64,000 bases of DNA from Shewanella marinintestina. GTDB lineage: Bacteria; Pseudomonadota; Gammaproteobacteria; Enterobacterales; Shewanellaceae. The notes under the pieces are model-generated. The model was not told where the DNA came from and searched no databases. It worked only from the letters and a program-made list of their open reading frames with translations. Location of the stretch: contig NZ_JAKILC010000006.1 in NCBI RefSeq assembly GCF_023283845.1, positions 186,001 to 250,000 of the forward strand, written 5' to 3'. The position numbers and the translations under genes were made by a program. Positions 39,479-49,509 of the stretch are shown here, piece by piece (the first letter of the stretch is position 1; each line of letters starts with the position of its first letter).

Positions 39479-40723
39479 ATGACTACACAACTTTCTGTAT
39501 CGGGTATAGAACTCGAACTCTTCCGTTACCCTAGCAGACAAGAATCGAATCTGCAGGCATGGGACGCTGCCGATGAGCACCTTATAAAACATCTAATCGA
39601 TACTGAACAAAGCGTTGTAAATACCGCGATTATCAATGATAACTTTGGTGCGATCACTGCTGGGTTGTTATCTATTGATCCAAGCTGGCCGCTAACCTTA
39701 GAAACTGATGCGAAAACAAGTTTATTAGGTACAAACCAAAACCTTGAGCGTAACCAGTTAGCTACTGACACAATCAGTTGGGTCAACAGTCGTGATGAGT
39801 TACCACATGAGCTTGAGCTGGTATTGATGAAACTACCTAAAAATCTAAACTATTTTGCCCACCAGCTAAGTAGACTATCTCAGGTATTGCCAGCAGGTAC
39901 TCAAGTTCTGATTGGCGCTAAAGCTAAATCAATTAATAAATCTTTATTAGAAACCATTAGCCAAAACCTAGGTCCTGCAAGTGCGAGCCTGACTTGGAAA
40001 AAGACTCGAGTTATTACCTGTATTAGTGATGGCAAGGCGCGTTCGTTACCAAAATCTACCACTTGGTCTGTAGCTGAGTTTAAACTGCAGATCAGTAACA
40101 TGAGTAACGTATTTGCAGCCAACAAGCTCGATATTGGTGCTCGCATCATGCTTGATAATATGCCAAAGGGTGACTTTAAATCTATTGTCGACTTAGGTTG
40201 TGGTAACGGTATTTTAGGTCTGCATGCTAAACAAGTTTTCCCTGAAGCTTACATTCATTTTATCGATGACTCTGAAATGGCTGTAGCATCTGCAAGAGAA
40301 AACTGGCTAGCCAATAAACTTGATAATCCAGCATTAGTCGGTGAGCAAGCAACCTTTGGCTGGGATGACTGCTTAACTAATATGAGCGAAGGCTTCCGCC
40401 CAGATCTTGTGTTATGCAACCCACCATTTCATCAAGGTGAGGCCATCACCGACCATATTGCTTGGCAAATGTTTTTAGACGCTTTTAGACGTTTGAAAAA
40501 CGGCGGCATTTTGCATGTTGTTGGTAACCGGCACCTGGCTTACCACGTAAAACTACAACGGATTTTCAAAAACTGCACTACAGTGGCATCGAACGGTAAG
40601 TTCGTTATTCTGCAAGCGCAGAAGATTAGTAAAAAAGCGCAAGATCCTGATGACTGTGCTATCGATATAAACGACGATAAGCCACATCCACAAAGCGCGC
40701 TTTACGGTAAGCCAAAAGCTTAA
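39479..40723 (+). CDS. rlmG: 23S rRNA (guanine-1835-N2) methyltransferase RlmG
   Basis: SAM-dependent methyltransferase for G1835 of 23S rRNA. Two tandem MTS domains are present: an N-terminal one that has lost its SAM site (about 1-200) and a C-terminal catalytic one. The latter has [18 protein letters not shown] (SAM loop) and the NPPF motif in [18 protein letters not shown] chose ATG 39479 ([20 protein letters not shown]); an upstream ATG at 39446 overlaps a GATAAT -10-like hexamer. The length is 414, longer than E. coli (378) mainly through a polar tail ([14 protein letters not shown]). Confidence 0.93.
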   Translation: MTTQLSVSGIELELFRYPSRQESNLQAWDAADEHLIKHLIDTEQSVVNTAIINDNFGAITAGLLSIDPSWPLTLETDAKTSLLGTNQNLERNQLATDTISWVNSRDELPHELELVLMKLPKNLNYFAHQLSRLSQVLPAGTQVLIGAKAKSINKSLLETISQNLGPASASLTWKKTRVITCISDGKARSLPKSTTWSVAEFKLQISNMSNVFAANKLDIGARIMLDNMPKGDFKSIVDLGCGNGILGLHAKQVFPEAYIHFIDDSEMAVASARENWLANKLDNPALVGEQATFGWDDCLTNMSEGFRPDLVLCNPPFHQGEAITDHIAWQMFLDAFRRLKNGGILHVVGNRHLAYHVKLQRIFKNCTTVASNGKFVILQAQKISKKAQDPDDCAIDINDDKPHPQSALYGKPKA

Positions 40724-40747
40724 TCAATATTGATTAGCTTTATACAA

Positions 40748-40779
40748 CAAAATGGTGAGCAAAGTGCTCACCATTTTGT
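40748..40779. terminator. Bidirectional terminator between rlmG and the hydroxylase gene
   Basis: CAAAATGGTGAGCA-AAG-TGCTCACCATTTTG perfect 14-bp stem between convergent genes, with A/T-rich arms. Confidence 0.88.
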
Positions 40780-40787
40780 ATAGTCAA

Positions 40788-41711
40788 CTATTCAGTTTCT
40801 ATCACAGGATCTCGACTTTCATCCGATTTTTCAGCACAGTTAACTGTCATAGCCGCTGGTTCTGACGTCGCAGGCGGAGCAAACAAAGCGCTAAACCGCT
40901 GAGACAACGTACGATTCGCTGCAAAAAACTCAGAAAACATATCTCGCCACTCAGTAAAGGTGACCACTAACGGGTTGAAACTATTGACGGGTTTAGTGAT
41001 CCCATACTCGACAGTCTCTACCTCTTTCTCGTAGGTTCCAAAAAAACGATCCCAGATAATCAAAATACCTGCATAGTTTTTATCAATATATTGAGGGTTA
41101 CGCCCATGATGTACTCTGTGGTGTGATGGCGTGTTAATGACCCATTCCAATATACCTAATGATCTAACCGCCTGAGTGTGCACAAAAAACTGCAATCCTA
41201 AATTTAATAGCACAACAAAGACAACCCAGTTAGGGTCAAACCCAACAACCACTAGCGGCAACCAAAAAACCCACATGCCAGCGAATGGGTACATTAAACT
41301 TTGGCGAAATGCCGTACTAAAGTTCATATTCTCTGAGCTATGGTGAGCCACATGAGCAGCCCACATCCAGCGGATCCTGTGGCTAGCTCGATGGAACCAG
41401 TAATAACAAAAGTCCTGCGCTACCATTAACACCACAAATGTCATTACATTCATTTCAATATCAAATAAACGCCAACCAAAAAACATCAAATATAACTTTG
41501 CGATAAGCAAACCAGCCAAGATATCCGTTAATTGATGCATTGCGGCTAAAGCAAAATTACAAAGTACCTCGGGTAATTGATAGCGGGCATTAAGCGGCAA
41601 TTTATTTTGTCTATCTCCCATATACCACTCTAGCAATATACAGATGAAAAACACTGGTGCCAGTACTAGCAACAATACTTCTGGGTGCGCGATAAGTGCG
41701 TTAAAATCCAT
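40788..41711 (-). CDS. Fatty-acid hydroxylase superfamily (sterol desaturase-like) membrane protein
   Basis: Di-iron membrane hydroxylase, 307 residues. Four to six membrane segments carry the histidine clusters FHRASHRIRW, HVAHHSSENMNFST and TPSHHRVHHGRNPQYIDKNY, which supply the eight-His iron site. Bacterial members hydroxylate or desaturate lipid chains, but the substrate is not deducible. It is followed upstream by a DUF2804 gene 99 bp away on the same strand. The C-terminus is an unstructured acidic tail (AEKSDESRDPVIETE). Confidence 0.9.
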   Translation of the reverse strand: MDFNALIAHPEVLLLVLAPVFFICILLEWYMGDRQNKLPLNARYQLPEVLCNFALAAMHQLTDILAGLLIAKLYLMFFGWRLFDIEMNVMTFVVLMVAQDFCYYWFHRASHRIRWMWAAHVAHHSSENMNFSTAFRQSLMYPFAGMWVFWLPLVVVGFDPNWVVFVVLLNLGLQFFVHTQAVRSLGILEWVINTPSHHRVHHGRNPQYIDKNYAGILIIWDRFFGTYEKEVETVEYGITKPVNSFNPLVVTFTEWRDMFSEFFAANRTLSQRFSALFAPPATSEPAAMTVNCAEKSDESRDPVIETE

Positions 41712-41810
41712 CTTTTATTGTCCTTATTGTCCTTATACTGAACTCTCTTTTAAGCCTGTCGTTTATTAAACGCAATTGAGTTCATTAAGCCATTACACGT
41801 AACGGTCGTT

Positions 41811-42878
41811 TTACCAACGTGCAAAATGGTCTTCTGTTAGCCCTAATACCTTTTGTAGCTGATGTTTTTGGCCAAAATTATCCGTAATCACGCCGTCAAA
41901 ATAGCCTAAATATTGTCTAAAATTACTCTTTAACAGCCATAAGTTTAGCTTTTCTTTACGGCAATCTTTAGGTGTAAACCTCAAATCAACCTGACCATTT
42001 TCAGAATAAATCCGCCACGACTTTGCAGGCTCCATATCACTAATTTGCCGAATAAAATCAAAATGAACCGCACCAAGCAAATGACGTTCACCGTTGCACC
42101 AAAATACGTTTTCATGGCAACCAGTCTCATTAACTCCTGCTGCCAAGTTCAATCCGATAGATGATCCGTCCTTGGTTAAACTGTTTATGCTTGCCCAGCG
42201 CCAACTGGTTTCGCGGCGCATATAGCCAGCACTGAAGTCATAGCCAGCAGCTGCGCGCTGCAACGGCTGAGGCTCATGGTTAATCACTAAGCTCCCCGAC
42301 ACTTTTAATGCATTATGTTTTTGAGTATATGTCCAACCGCTGTAACCCGTTGGGTTACACATAGCCATAGGCAAACTGAGAGGTTCTGGTTGTAAATGCA
42401 AATTTGCCTCAATGCCCAAAGTATTAAGCTTTAGCTGCCAGACACCTTGTTCAATAACAAATTCAATACTGCCCTTTGCACTTTTTATTTTGCCGACACC
42501 TTGCATGGGCGACTCTGAAGTTTGATACCCCAGCCCTAAAGGCTTTAGCCAATTGACTTCAATAAGTTGATTTTGTTCAATATCGTAGAGATAGCAAAAG
42601 GCACTGCCGACATAGCGAATATCCGCCAGTGCGACACCAATAACGTAATGAGGGGTCACTATGCTAATAAACTGGAATTGCTTGTAATCGAAATGCTTCG
42701 CCCAACTCGATGCAGGTTTATCCATTTCATTAAAGTAGCCAAAGTGTTTGACACCAAGCTCCGTTACGGGACCATCAAAATGACCATATATCGCATGGCC
42801 TCTATCATCGATTAAACGCTGCGGCGCTGCAGAACTGGTTAATAATTTGGGCGTCCACTGGGCTGTATTCGTAGACAT
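41811..42878 (-). CDS. DUF2804 family protein
   Basis: 355 residues with no signal peptide or membrane segment. Motifs typical of DUF2804 as I recall it include the N-terminal LIDDRGHAIYGHF, the central NPTGYSGWTYTQKHNAL and SAGYMRRETSWRWASI, and the C-terminal FGQKHQLQKVLGLTEDHFAR. The predicted fold is mostly beta (lipocalin-like in related families). The function is unknown. Its neighbour, the membrane hydroxylase, makes a lipid-related role possible but unproven. AAGGACC precedes the ATG. Confidence 0.8.
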   Translation of the reverse strand: MSTNTAQWTPKLLTSSAAPQRLIDDRGHAIYGHFDGPVTELGVKHFGYFNEMDKPASSWAKHFDYKQFQFISIVTPHYVIGVALADIRYVGSAFCYLYDIEQNQLIEVNWLKPLGLGYQTSESPMQGVGKIKSAKGSIEFVIEQGVWQLKLNTLGIEANLHLQPEPLSLPMAMCNPTGYSGWTYTQKHNALKVSGSLVINHEPQPLQRAAAGYDFSAGYMRRETSWRWASINSLTKDGSSIGLNLAAGVNETGCHENVFWCNGERHLLGAVHFDFIRQISDMEPAKSWRIYSENGQVDLRFTPKDCRKEKLNLWLLKSNFRQYLGYFDGVITDNFGQKHQLQKVLGLTEDHFARW

Positions 42879-43019
42879 AAGTGTTAGGTCCTTAAGCTTA
42901 CTTGACCTTTTACTCTAACTGGAACTGGCTCAGGTTAAAAGCGGTTAACCACATTTTTGTTACTAACATGTAAACTAATAAAAGACTTATTCTTTTAGCG
43001 CTTTTTAAGCTACCACAGC

Positions 43020-43580
43020 TTAAAAGCGGTAATTAACTCCTACCGAAAAATTATTGACCCTCATCTCTTGAATAGGCAGATATTGGTACTCCGCAGTAAC
43101 GCCAACTCCTGACTTAAAGTCCATCCCCCACCCAACGGCCACGAACATATCAGAGCCATGACTCGATACTTCCCGTGAAGGTTCTTGGTTCCAAATATTC
43201 GTTATCTTGTACTTTAGGTGGGACTGAGTCACTCCGACTTTAGCAAATAGCTTATTAGCTTGTGACAGGTAAACGTGGCTATAAGCCGAGGCCCTAACTC
43301 CGGTATAACGCATATCTCTTACATCAAATAACACGCCACCTAATGTGCTCAATACTCCGCCGGTTCCTGCATAGGTCGCTGCTTCAATACCAAAATGTTC
43401 CGATAACATATAGCGGTAAAATAACTCAGTATTAATCCCGTCACTAACGCCGATCTCTTCACCATCAACTGATTCAAAATCTTGTAGACCAATACCTACT
43501 CCAGTCCCAATAACATGCTCAGCTTGAACTGGTACGCATGCTACTGTCGCTATGACGGCAAGCGTCAATCTCAATTTCAT
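43020..43580 (-). CDS. Small outer-membrane beta-barrel protein (paralogue 1)
   Basis: 186 residues with a signal peptide (MKLRLTLAVIATVACVPVQA) and an OmpA-like 8-strand barrel pattern of alternating hydrophobic residues, ending in the canonical aromatic NFSVGVNYRF. Segments FYRYMLSEHFGIEAATYAGT and GVTAEYQYLPIQEMRV are shared with the protein at 43878-44435. It probably sits in the outer membrane; the role is unknown. It has its own promoter region, and no transporter partner is visible. Confidence 0.82.
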   Translation of the reverse strand: MKLRLTLAVIATVACVPVQAEHVIGTGVGIGLQDFESVDGEEIGVSDGINTELFYRYMLSEHFGIEAATYAGTGGVLSTLGGVLFDVRDMRYTGVRASAYSHVYLSQANKLFAKVGVTQSHLKYKITNIWNQEPSREVSSHGSDMFVAVGWGMDFKSGVGVTAEYQYLPIQEMRVNNFSVGVNYRF

Positions 43581-43837
43581 CGCTACACTCTATAATCACC
43601 ATTATACGTCTTAGGCTACTCAATTGGCCTTAAGCTCAATTTAAGTCACGCCTAAGCAGTCTTAATTTGGCGAACAGTAAGCCACTTCCCAAACAAACTC
43701 AGCGACAGTGTAGCCGTTGTAAATCTGCAATAAAGTATCACTATAGCCAAGAGCCTTCATGTTCCTCTTGTTGATATGCAAGATTTATTTGCCATAAAAA
43801 TGTGTTATCTAGCGGTATGAAATCAAGAGTCAATCAT

Positions 43838-43866
43838 AAAAATAGCGCCTTAAATCGCGCTATTTA
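43838..43866 (-). terminator. Terminator after barrel paralogue 2
   Basis: Minus strand: AAATAGCGC-GATTTAAG-GCGCTATTT stem followed by TTA. Confidence 0.75.
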
Positions 43867-43877
43867 GTTGGTAATGG

Positions 43878-44435
43878 TTAAAAACGGTAACTGATACCAA
43901 TACTCAAATTTTGTACTGTCAGTTCTTGAATTGGGATATATTGATATTCAATGTTCATGCCTAAATCTGAGTTAAACCTAATCCCCCATCCCACAGCTGT
44001 ATACAGATCTACACCATTGTCACTTAAAGACCTTACTCCACCATTACCGCCTTCTAAATCATAGCTAAGTTCATTCGCGCTGGCCCCCAGCTTAGCGTAA
44101 AGGCGGTTGCTTTGAGAGAGCATATATTCGCCATATAGAGCTGTTCTAAATCCCTTATATTCAATGCTATTTACTTTGGTTATTATCCCTACAAACGCGC
44201 TCATAATGCCGCCACTACCAGAAAGGTAGCCCGCTTCAACACCAAAGTTATCGTGCCACATATAACGATAATAAATGTCATACATAACATTATCACCGCT
44301 TGTTGAGCTATCGCTTGTGATCCCCTCAAAATCTTGAGAACCATACCCCACATTAGCGCCCATAATATGATCGCCTTGAGCAGCCATTGCATCGCCACAG
44401 AGTAACCCAGCAACCAGCAAAGAAAGTATTCGCAT
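43878..44435 (-). CDS. Small outer-membrane beta-barrel protein (paralogue 2)
   Basis: 185 residues with a signal peptide (MRILSLLVAGLLCGDAMA) and the same barrel plan as its neighbour: GANVGYGSQDFEG, YYRYMWHDNFGVEAGYLSGS, MNIEYQYIPIQELTVQ and a C-terminal NLSIGISYRF. The pair arose by tandem duplication, but each copy has its own flanking non-coding sequence. Function is unknown. Confidence 0.82.
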   Translation of the reverse strand: MRILSLLVAGLLCGDAMAAQGDHIMGANVGYGSQDFEGITSDSSTSGDNVMYDIYYRYMWHDNFGVEAGYLSGSGGIMSAFVGIITKVNSIEYKGFRTALYGEYMLSQSNRLYAKLGASANELSYDLEGGNGGVRSLSDNGVDLYTAVGWGIRFNSDLGMNIEYQYIPIQELTVQNLSIGISYRF

Positions 44436-44663
44436 ATTAACTCCTTTAAATACGCTTTTAGAACAACAGTGAAACGCTCAGTTTATAAATAAATTAACGC
44501 TTCTCATCTATCAATTTCGCCATACTACAATAAGTTCTCGAGATTAATCCATAAGCAATATTAGCAACCGGTAAGCAACGATAAAAAGAGCAGCGTAGCT
44601 GCTGGAATACCAACGTTATTCTGGTATGCTGATAGCATCAAACATTTGTCTATGATAGTGAAA

Positions 44664-45230
44664 ATGAAACGTTTACTTTTACTTATAACTGCAGCCATAT
44701 CTGTAGTAGGTTGTGCTAACCAAGGGCCATCTCATATCGCACTTAATCCAGAAGTCCCTGCGATTGAACTACAAACGGAGTCGGCACTTCCCGTCGCACT
44801 TGAGACTATCGATACACGCTCAGCGAACTTTATCGTCCGCTTTAATGACGGCGACAAAGCTGCACGCTTAGTGAGCCCGTCAGAAGCTCCACGAGTACAA
44901 ATGGATCAAGTATTCAGGGATGGATTTACTCAAGCTGGCTACCGCATTGACCCTGGCTCTGTTAAACATATGCAGATCCAGTTAGAGCAACTGCTTACCG
45001 ACGTTGACGAGGGTACCTTTGGTTTTGAAGCAAATAGCCAAGTGATCATTAATGTTATTGCTAAAAACGCTAATCAAGAACTGACTAAACGCTACCGCGC
45101 GAAAGGACTATTGAAAGGCCCATTCGGTGCTGACTTTGCTACGCTTGAACTAGAGATGAATAAGCTCATTGGCGAGTTAACTCAAAATATTATTAACGAC
45201 CCAGAGCTGAATCAGTTTATTCAGCAATAA
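44664..45230 (+). CDS. YajG-family lipoprotein
   Basis: About 188 residues. The lipoprotein signal is MKRLLLLITAAISVVGC with the lipidated Cys in VVGCANQG, so it is anchored in an envelope membrane. The mature part has YajG-like segments (NFIVRFNDGDKAARLVS, LEQLLTDVDEGTFGFEANSQ). The start is uncertain among ATG 44652, 44664 and a TTG at 44646. It precedes a secreted cyclophilin and ampG; in E. coli yajG also neighbours ampG, which supports the assignment. The function is not established. Confidence 0.82.
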   Translation: MKRLLLLITAAISVVGCANQGPSHIALNPEVPAIELQTESALPVALETIDTRSANFIVRFNDGDKAARLVSPSEAPRVQMDQVFRDGFTQAGYRIDPGSVKHMQIQLEQLLTDVDEGTFGFEANSQVIINVIAKNANQELTKRYRAKGLLKGPFGADFATLELEMNKLIGELTQNIINDPELNQFIQQ

Positions 45231-45255
45231 GTCTCAGCTTATAAAAGGACATATT

Positions 45256-45852
45256 ATGAAAGCTTGGATTTTAAAATCACTTGCGTCTGTGAGTTTATTG
45301 TTTGCAAGTCAGGTTTGCTATGCAGTAGACATTCAGCCTAATACGCTTTATCCGCAAGTCGCACTAGAAACCAGCATGGGGAAAATCGTTGTAGAGCTTG
45401 ATAGAACTCGCGCACCAATAACAGTTGATAACTTTCTCACCTATGTTGTTAAAGGCCATTACGATAATACCCTATTCCATCGTGTTATCGCTGACTTTGT
45501 TGTGCAAGGTGGCGGCTTAGATTTAAACAAACAAGAAAAGCCAACCGCCGATTTAATTGTTAATGAGTCAGGTAATGGCCTATCTAATTTAACCGGCACT
45601 ATTGCAATGGCCCGTGAAGCAGAGCCTCATACAGCTAGTAGTCAATTCTACTTTAATGTGGTCGACAATGAGAAATTAGATCCCTCTTCTCGCCGTTGGG
45701 GTTATGCTGTATTTGGTGAAGTAACTGAGGGGATGGATGTACTACAAGCCATGTCTTTAGTCCCTACTGAATTTAATACCACTGTTGACTGGCCTGATTT
45801 TCCGGTACAAGACATCGTATTAAAGAAGGCAACGTTATTACCACGTAACTAA
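45256..45852 (+). CDS. ppiA: Periplasmic cyclophilin-type peptidyl-prolyl isomerase
   Basis: 198 residues with a signal peptide (MKAWILKSLASVSLLFASQV, cleavage after CYA) and a bacterial cyclophilin domain: VALETSMGKIVVELDRTRAP, LFHRVIADFVVQGG (catalytic Arg), IAMAREAEPHTASSQFYFNV and WGYAVFGEVTEGMDVL. It accelerates proline isomerisation during folding of exported proteins. AAAAGGA precedes the ATG, and it begins 25 bp after yajG, probably in one operon. Confidence 0.92.
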   Translation: MKAWILKSLASVSLLFASQVCYAVDIQPNTLYPQVALETSMGKIVVELDRTRAPITVDNFLTYVVKGHYDNTLFHRVIADFVVQGGGLDLNKQEKPTADLIVNESGNGLSNLTGTIAMAREAEPHTASSQFYFNVVDNEKLDPSSRRWGYAVFGEVTEGMDVLQAMSLVPTEFNTTVDWPDFPVQDIVLKKATLLPRN

Positions 45853-45984
45853 TCAGTAATTAGATCATGCGTATTTTAGGCGTGTTTAAATTTGAAACAA
45901 TTTTGAATTTTTTTGAAATTTTTTGAGTCAAAGTTCAAAGTTGATGCCTATACTTATTGGCGTATATGATAAAGAGGCGGCTCA

Positions 45985-46305
45985 ATGACGGCGGATGAAT
46001 TCATTGATGGTAAGGCGCCCCAACTGGCTTTCTACGGAAAAGCATTTTTGAGCGATAAGCTCGACTTCAACGAAATCCAGTTATATCTATGGGACACCCT
46101 TGAAGAATGGCAGACGTACAATCATCAGGGTGATGCGCAAACAGATATGGAACGTGTGTTCTGGCACTTGTTACACGCCTTTGATAGGTGGCCCAGCTGG
46201 GCAATTAGAGGAAATCAATTTTTGCGCAAGCAAGTTGATGACTGCTGTGATTACTTAAGTCTAGGCGGGCAAATTCCTCAAGGTTGTATCGGGATCAGAC
46301 CTTGA
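45985..46305 (+). CDS. Conserved small protein of unknown function
   Basis: 106 residues, acidic, with many Trp/Tyr (LYLWDTLEEWQTYNHQG, VFWHLLHAFDRWPSWAIRGN) and a C-terminal CCDYLSLGGQIPQGCIGIRP. There is no signal or membrane segment. I do not recognise a named family. A possible promoter (TTGATG...TATGAT) and a GAGGCGG ribosome binding site lie just upstream, and a strong terminator follows, so it appears to be an independent unit. Confidence 0.7.
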   Translation: MTADEFIDGKAPQLAFYGKAFLSDKLDFNEIQLYLWDTLEEWQTYNHQGDAQTDMERVFWHLLHAFDRWPSWAIRGNQFLRKQVDDCCDYLSLGGQIPQGCIGIRP

Positions 46306-46340
46306 ATCCAAAGCTGTAATATCACATCAAAAAGTAAGTA

Positions 46341-46373
46341 AAACCCAAACCATTAATTGGTTTGGGTTTTTTA
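46341..46373 (+). terminator. Terminator after the 106-residue gene
   Basis: AAACCCAAACCA-TTAA-TTGGTTTGGGTTT stem followed by TTTTTATT on the plus strand. Confidence 0.93.
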
Positions 46374-46490
46374 TTGTCTTTAAATGAAGTAAATCTAGTG
46401 CAGGTATTAACCCCTCCGGCAGTAATCACTATCGTGAAGTAAAAAACATTATTGTACCCTTGAACCCTGGCACCGTCCTACGTAAGCTAG

Positions 46491-47948
46491 TTGAACTCAT
46501 TGTTATTTCCCTACCTTAGGTGGTTCGCCCCCGTGCATTCTTTCTTTTCGCGTTTTAAAGACGCTGCATCAATTTATTGTCATAAACGGGTTCTTATCCT
46601 GTTATTGCTCGGTTTTTCCGCAGGCCTACCGTTAATGTTGGTATTCTCAACGTTGTCGTTCTGGCTTCGGGAAGCTGGTGTTGACCGTACAGCAATTGGT
46701 TACTTTAGCTGGATAGCACTAGCTTATGGGTTTAAGTGGGCTTGGTCACCACTTGTCGACAGAATGTCGCTTCCTATATTCACTCGACTATTGGGGCGCC
46801 GACGCGGCTGGATGATGTTTGCCCAACTTTTACTTGTAGCAGCGATTGTCGGAATGAGTCAAAGTGACCCGTTAGCAGATCTTGAAAGGCTAGCACTATT
46901 TGCGCTAATGGTTGCATTTGCCTCTGCTACACAAGATATTGTTATTGACGCATTTCGGATTGAGTCTGCTCCTGTAAAAATGCAGGCGGCACTTGCCGCC
47001 GCTTACCAGGTCGGGTACCGCAGCGCCATGATTGTAGCTACAGCAGGTGCATTAACTATTGCTGCTTGGATAGAGCCCAATAGCGAAGCATACAGTTTAA
47101 CGTCTTGGCAAACCGCATATATAGTGATGGCAGGACTTATGTCTATTGGTATATTAACCACCCTATTTAGCACCGAGCCCACCGTTGAGACAAAAACCGT
47201 CGATAATCAAGAAGCTGAGTTAAAAGACAGATTCTCCAAACGCTATCCAAGAGTCATTGCAGCTAGCCTATCTTGGCTTTACACCGCAAGCGTACTACCT
47301 TTTATCGACTTCTTTAAACGCTACGGTCGCAGTGCGATTTTAATTTTGTTACTTATTTCTTGTTATCGGATCTCCGACATTGTGATGGGGATTATGGCTA
47401 ATGTATTTTATGTCGATATGGGCTTTTCAAAAACAGAAATTGCTACATTGAGTAAAATTTACGGCCTAATAATGACCTTAGTTGGTGCCGGAGCTGGCGG
47501 ATTATTGATTGCACGCTACGGCACAATGAAGATCCTTTTCTTAGGAGCCTTGCTTGTCGCTGTGACTAACTTATTGTTCGCCTATCAAGCCATGATTGGC
47601 TACAACGTTAGCTTTTTAACCTTTGCTATTTCAGTGGATAATTTCAGTGCTGGTATTGCCACCGCGGCCTTTATTGCTTACCTATCGAGCTTAACCAGCA
47701 GCGGGTATAGTGCTACTCAATATGCCCTGCTATCATCAATTATGTTGCTCTTCCCTAAATTCGTAGCAGGATTCTCAGGTGCTTATATCGATGCCTATGA
47801 CTACGTTAGTTTCTTTATTGCAGCCAGCTTAATCGGTTTCCCAGTGCTTGGACTCATACTACTGGTACAAAAGTATGCACCTAACCCCAACCAAAGTGAG
47901 CCAAACGATATCGTGAAGCAAGATAAGCCAAAAGAGCTAGGAAGCTAA
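46491..47948 (+). CDS. ampG: AmpG-like muropeptide permease (MFS)
   Basis: Inner-membrane transporter of 12-14 segments, 485 residues. It imports anhydro-muropeptides for cell-wall recycling and, in some species, beta-lactamase induction. Family segments are GFSAGLPLMLVFSTLSFWLR, GYFSWIALAYGFKWAWSPLV, LLGRRRGWMMFAQL and FASATQDIVIDAFRIES. The context downstream of yajG agrees. The annotated start is TTG at 46491 and is weak; GTG at 46533 with GGTGG upstream would give an N-terminus closer to E. coli AmpG. Confidence 0.88.
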   Translation: MNSLLFPYLRWFAPVHSFFSRFKDAASIYCHKRVLILLLLGFSAGLPLMLVFSTLSFWLREAGVDRTAIGYFSWIALAYGFKWAWSPLVDRMSLPIFTRLLGRRRGWMMFAQLLLVAAIVGMSQSDPLADLERLALFALMVAFASATQDIVIDAFRIESAPVKMQAALAAAYQVGYRSAMIVATAGALTIAAWIEPNSEAYSLTSWQTAYIVMAGLMSIGILTTLFSTEPTVETKTVDNQEAELKDRFSKRYPRVIAASLSWLYTASVLPFIDFFKRYGRSAILILLLISCYRISDIVMGIMANVFYVDMGFSKTEIATLSKIYGLIMTLVGAGAGGLLIARYGTMKILFLGALLVAVTNLLFAYQAMIGYNVSFLTFAISVDNFSAGIATAAFIAYLSSLTSSGYSATQYALLSSIMLLFPKFVAGFSGAYIDAYDYVSFFIAASLIGFPVLGLILLVQKYAPNPNQSEPNDIVKQDKPKELGS

Positions 47949-48155
47949 AATAAGCCCTATCGTTAGCTGTTATTTTACCCGGTGGCATAAATAACCAACA
48001 AATGAGCAAAATAGTTGATTGATGTGATTCGAAATATTTAAATTTGCCATAAAAAAATCATAAAGCATTGAGATAAATGAAATTAATTTATTGGCACTTT
48101 AATTGCTTACATGTATTCATAATGTAACTAACTTGGAATAGTAAAGGGAAAAAAT

Positions 48156-48395
48156 ATGGATATGGATATTGGTCAAATTATTATTGTTGCGATTATTGTT
48201 TTTGCCATCTTTGGAACTGACTTTTTTAAATATCGCTTTCGTATGAAGCAGCTTGAAGCAAAAATCGATAGCAGTGATAAAATGAAGCTTATTGATGAGG
48301 TAAAAAGTATCCAACACCGTTTAGTGGTTTTGGAAAAGATTATTACCGACAAAGGCTATGAGGTTAACGAAGAAATAAATAAACTCAAAGGTTAG
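48156..48395 (+). CDS. Small membrane protein with coiled coil, PspB-like
   Basis: 79 residues. One N-terminal membrane segment (IGQIIIVAIIVFAIFGTDFF) is followed by a basic stretch (KYRFRMKQLEAK) and a C-terminal coiled coil (VKSIQHRLVVLEKIITDKGY). The layout resembles PspB, which has a membrane anchor plus a leucine-zipper-like tail ending in LE-IL, but no pspA or pspC is nearby, so the comparison is structural only. AAAGGGA precedes the ATG; a second ATG lies 6 nt downstream. Confidence 0.7.
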   Translation: MDMDIGQIIIVAIIVFAIFGTDFFKYRFRMKQLEAKIDSSDKMKLIDEVKSIQHRLVVLEKIITDKGYEVNEEINKLKG

Positions 48396-48407
48396 CCTTA
48401 AAGCAAG

Positions 48408-48430
48408 GGCTGCCAATTTGGCAGCCCTAA
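48408..48430. terminator. Hairpin between convergent genes
   Basis: GGGCTGCCA-ATT-TGGCAGCCC is a perfect GC-rich stem without a T-tract, between the PspB-like gene and yajQ. It is likely a transcription barrier rather than a classic terminator. Confidence 0.55.
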
Positions 48431-48454
48431 TCGAGAATCATACCGTTCAGTTGA

Positions 48455-48940
48455 TTAATCTCTGAAGTTATTAAACTGGAATGGTTGACCTAGTTCAGAC
48501 TCACGAGCCAAAGCCATAACCTGCTGCAGATCATCACGCTTCTTACCTGTAACGCGCACTGAATCACCTTGAATAGATGATTGGACTTTTAGCTTGCTGT
48601 CTTTAATTAGTTTCACTAACTTTTTGGCGACTAAGGTTTCAATACCTTCTTTAAACTTCACTTTTAAAGAGAATGTTTTACCACTGTGTACCGCTTTTTC
48701 GTCAACATCCATCGACTTAGGATCGACATCACGCTTACTCATTTGCATACGCAAAATATCAACTAACTGACGGCACTGGAAGTCATCTTCAGCCGTTAAA
48801 GTCACTACGTGATCTTTGTACTCGATGCTGGCTTCTTTACCGCGAAAATCAAAGCGGCCTTTCAGTTCACGCACTGAGTTATCAACCGCGTTACGCAGTT
48901 CAACTTCATTTACTTCTGAAACAATATCCATTGAAGGCAT
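48455..48940 (-). CDS. yajQ: YajQ-family nucleotide-binding protein
   Basis: 161 residues and full length. It begins [20 protein letters not shown] and carries the family segments [40 protein letters not shown] and [20 protein letters not shown]. It has two ferredoxin-like domains. Family members bind nucleotides or c-di-GMP in some bacteria; the role here is not shown by sequence. Confidence 0.93.
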   Translation of the reverse strand: MPSMDIVSEVNEVELRNAVDNSVRELKGRFDFRGKEASIEYKDHVVTLTAEDDFQCRQLVDILRMQMSKRDVDPKSMDVDEKAVHSGKTFSLKVKFKEGIETLVAKKLVKLIKDSKLKVQSSIQGDSVRVTGKKRDDLQQVMALARESELGQPFQFNNFRD

Positions 48941-49038
48941 AAGTTTGGTCCTTAAAAAATGTCTGTTGCGGTATTTTACGCATTGAGCCTCTGAACTTGA
49001 AGCAAATAAACCACTAATTATGACGAAATCTCGCCTTA

Positions 49039-49470
49039 ATGGTGACTTTGGCTATGGGTTTTCTTATGATTAACCCAAATAACTCAAATGACGATAACGT
49101 GATAACTAGACAAACAATTTTTAAATGGGCACTTGCTGTAACACTCATAGTGGTAAGTTATCTGGTTTTTTCCAAGCCTAACTATTATCCAACAGGGATC
49201 CCTTATTTTGATAAAATGGGCCATGTTGGTAGTTTTTTTGTTTTGTCTTACCTTACTTATTTAGCCTTTAAGCCAAAGTGGTATGTACTTGCTGTGATCT
49301 TGGCCTGCTACGCGGTGTTTATTGAAATAGTTCAATCTCAGCTTTCCTACCGTAGCGCTTCAATTGGCGATTTTATTGCCGATATGGTTGGTATATCTCT
49401 GTTCTACATTACTCACTGGTTATATTGTCGTTATATTAAAGTCACCAAATTAATAGAACCGAGTAATTAG
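49039..49470 (+). CDS. VanZ-like membrane protein
   Basis: 143 residues or fewer, with four membrane segments. The VanZ-type core [20 protein letters not shown] and [20 protein letters not shown] contains the conserved Asp-K-xx-H and Glu...Asp residues. The start is uncertain: ATG 49039 lacks a good ribosome binding site, and ATG 49066 ([11 protein letters not shown]) is an alternative. Function is unknown; VanZ homologues affect envelope-drug resistance in some Gram-positives. Confidence 0.72.
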   Translation: MVTLAMGFLMINPNNSNDDNVITRQTIFKWALAVTLIVVSYLVFSKPNYYPTGIPYFDKMGHVGSFFVLSYLTYLAFKPKWYVLAVILACYAVFIEIVQSQLSYRSASIGDFIADMVGISLFYITHWLYCRYIKVTKLIEPSN

Positions 49471-49509
49471 TCATTACACTGATAACGTTTTACAAGTTTA
49501 AAGCCACTA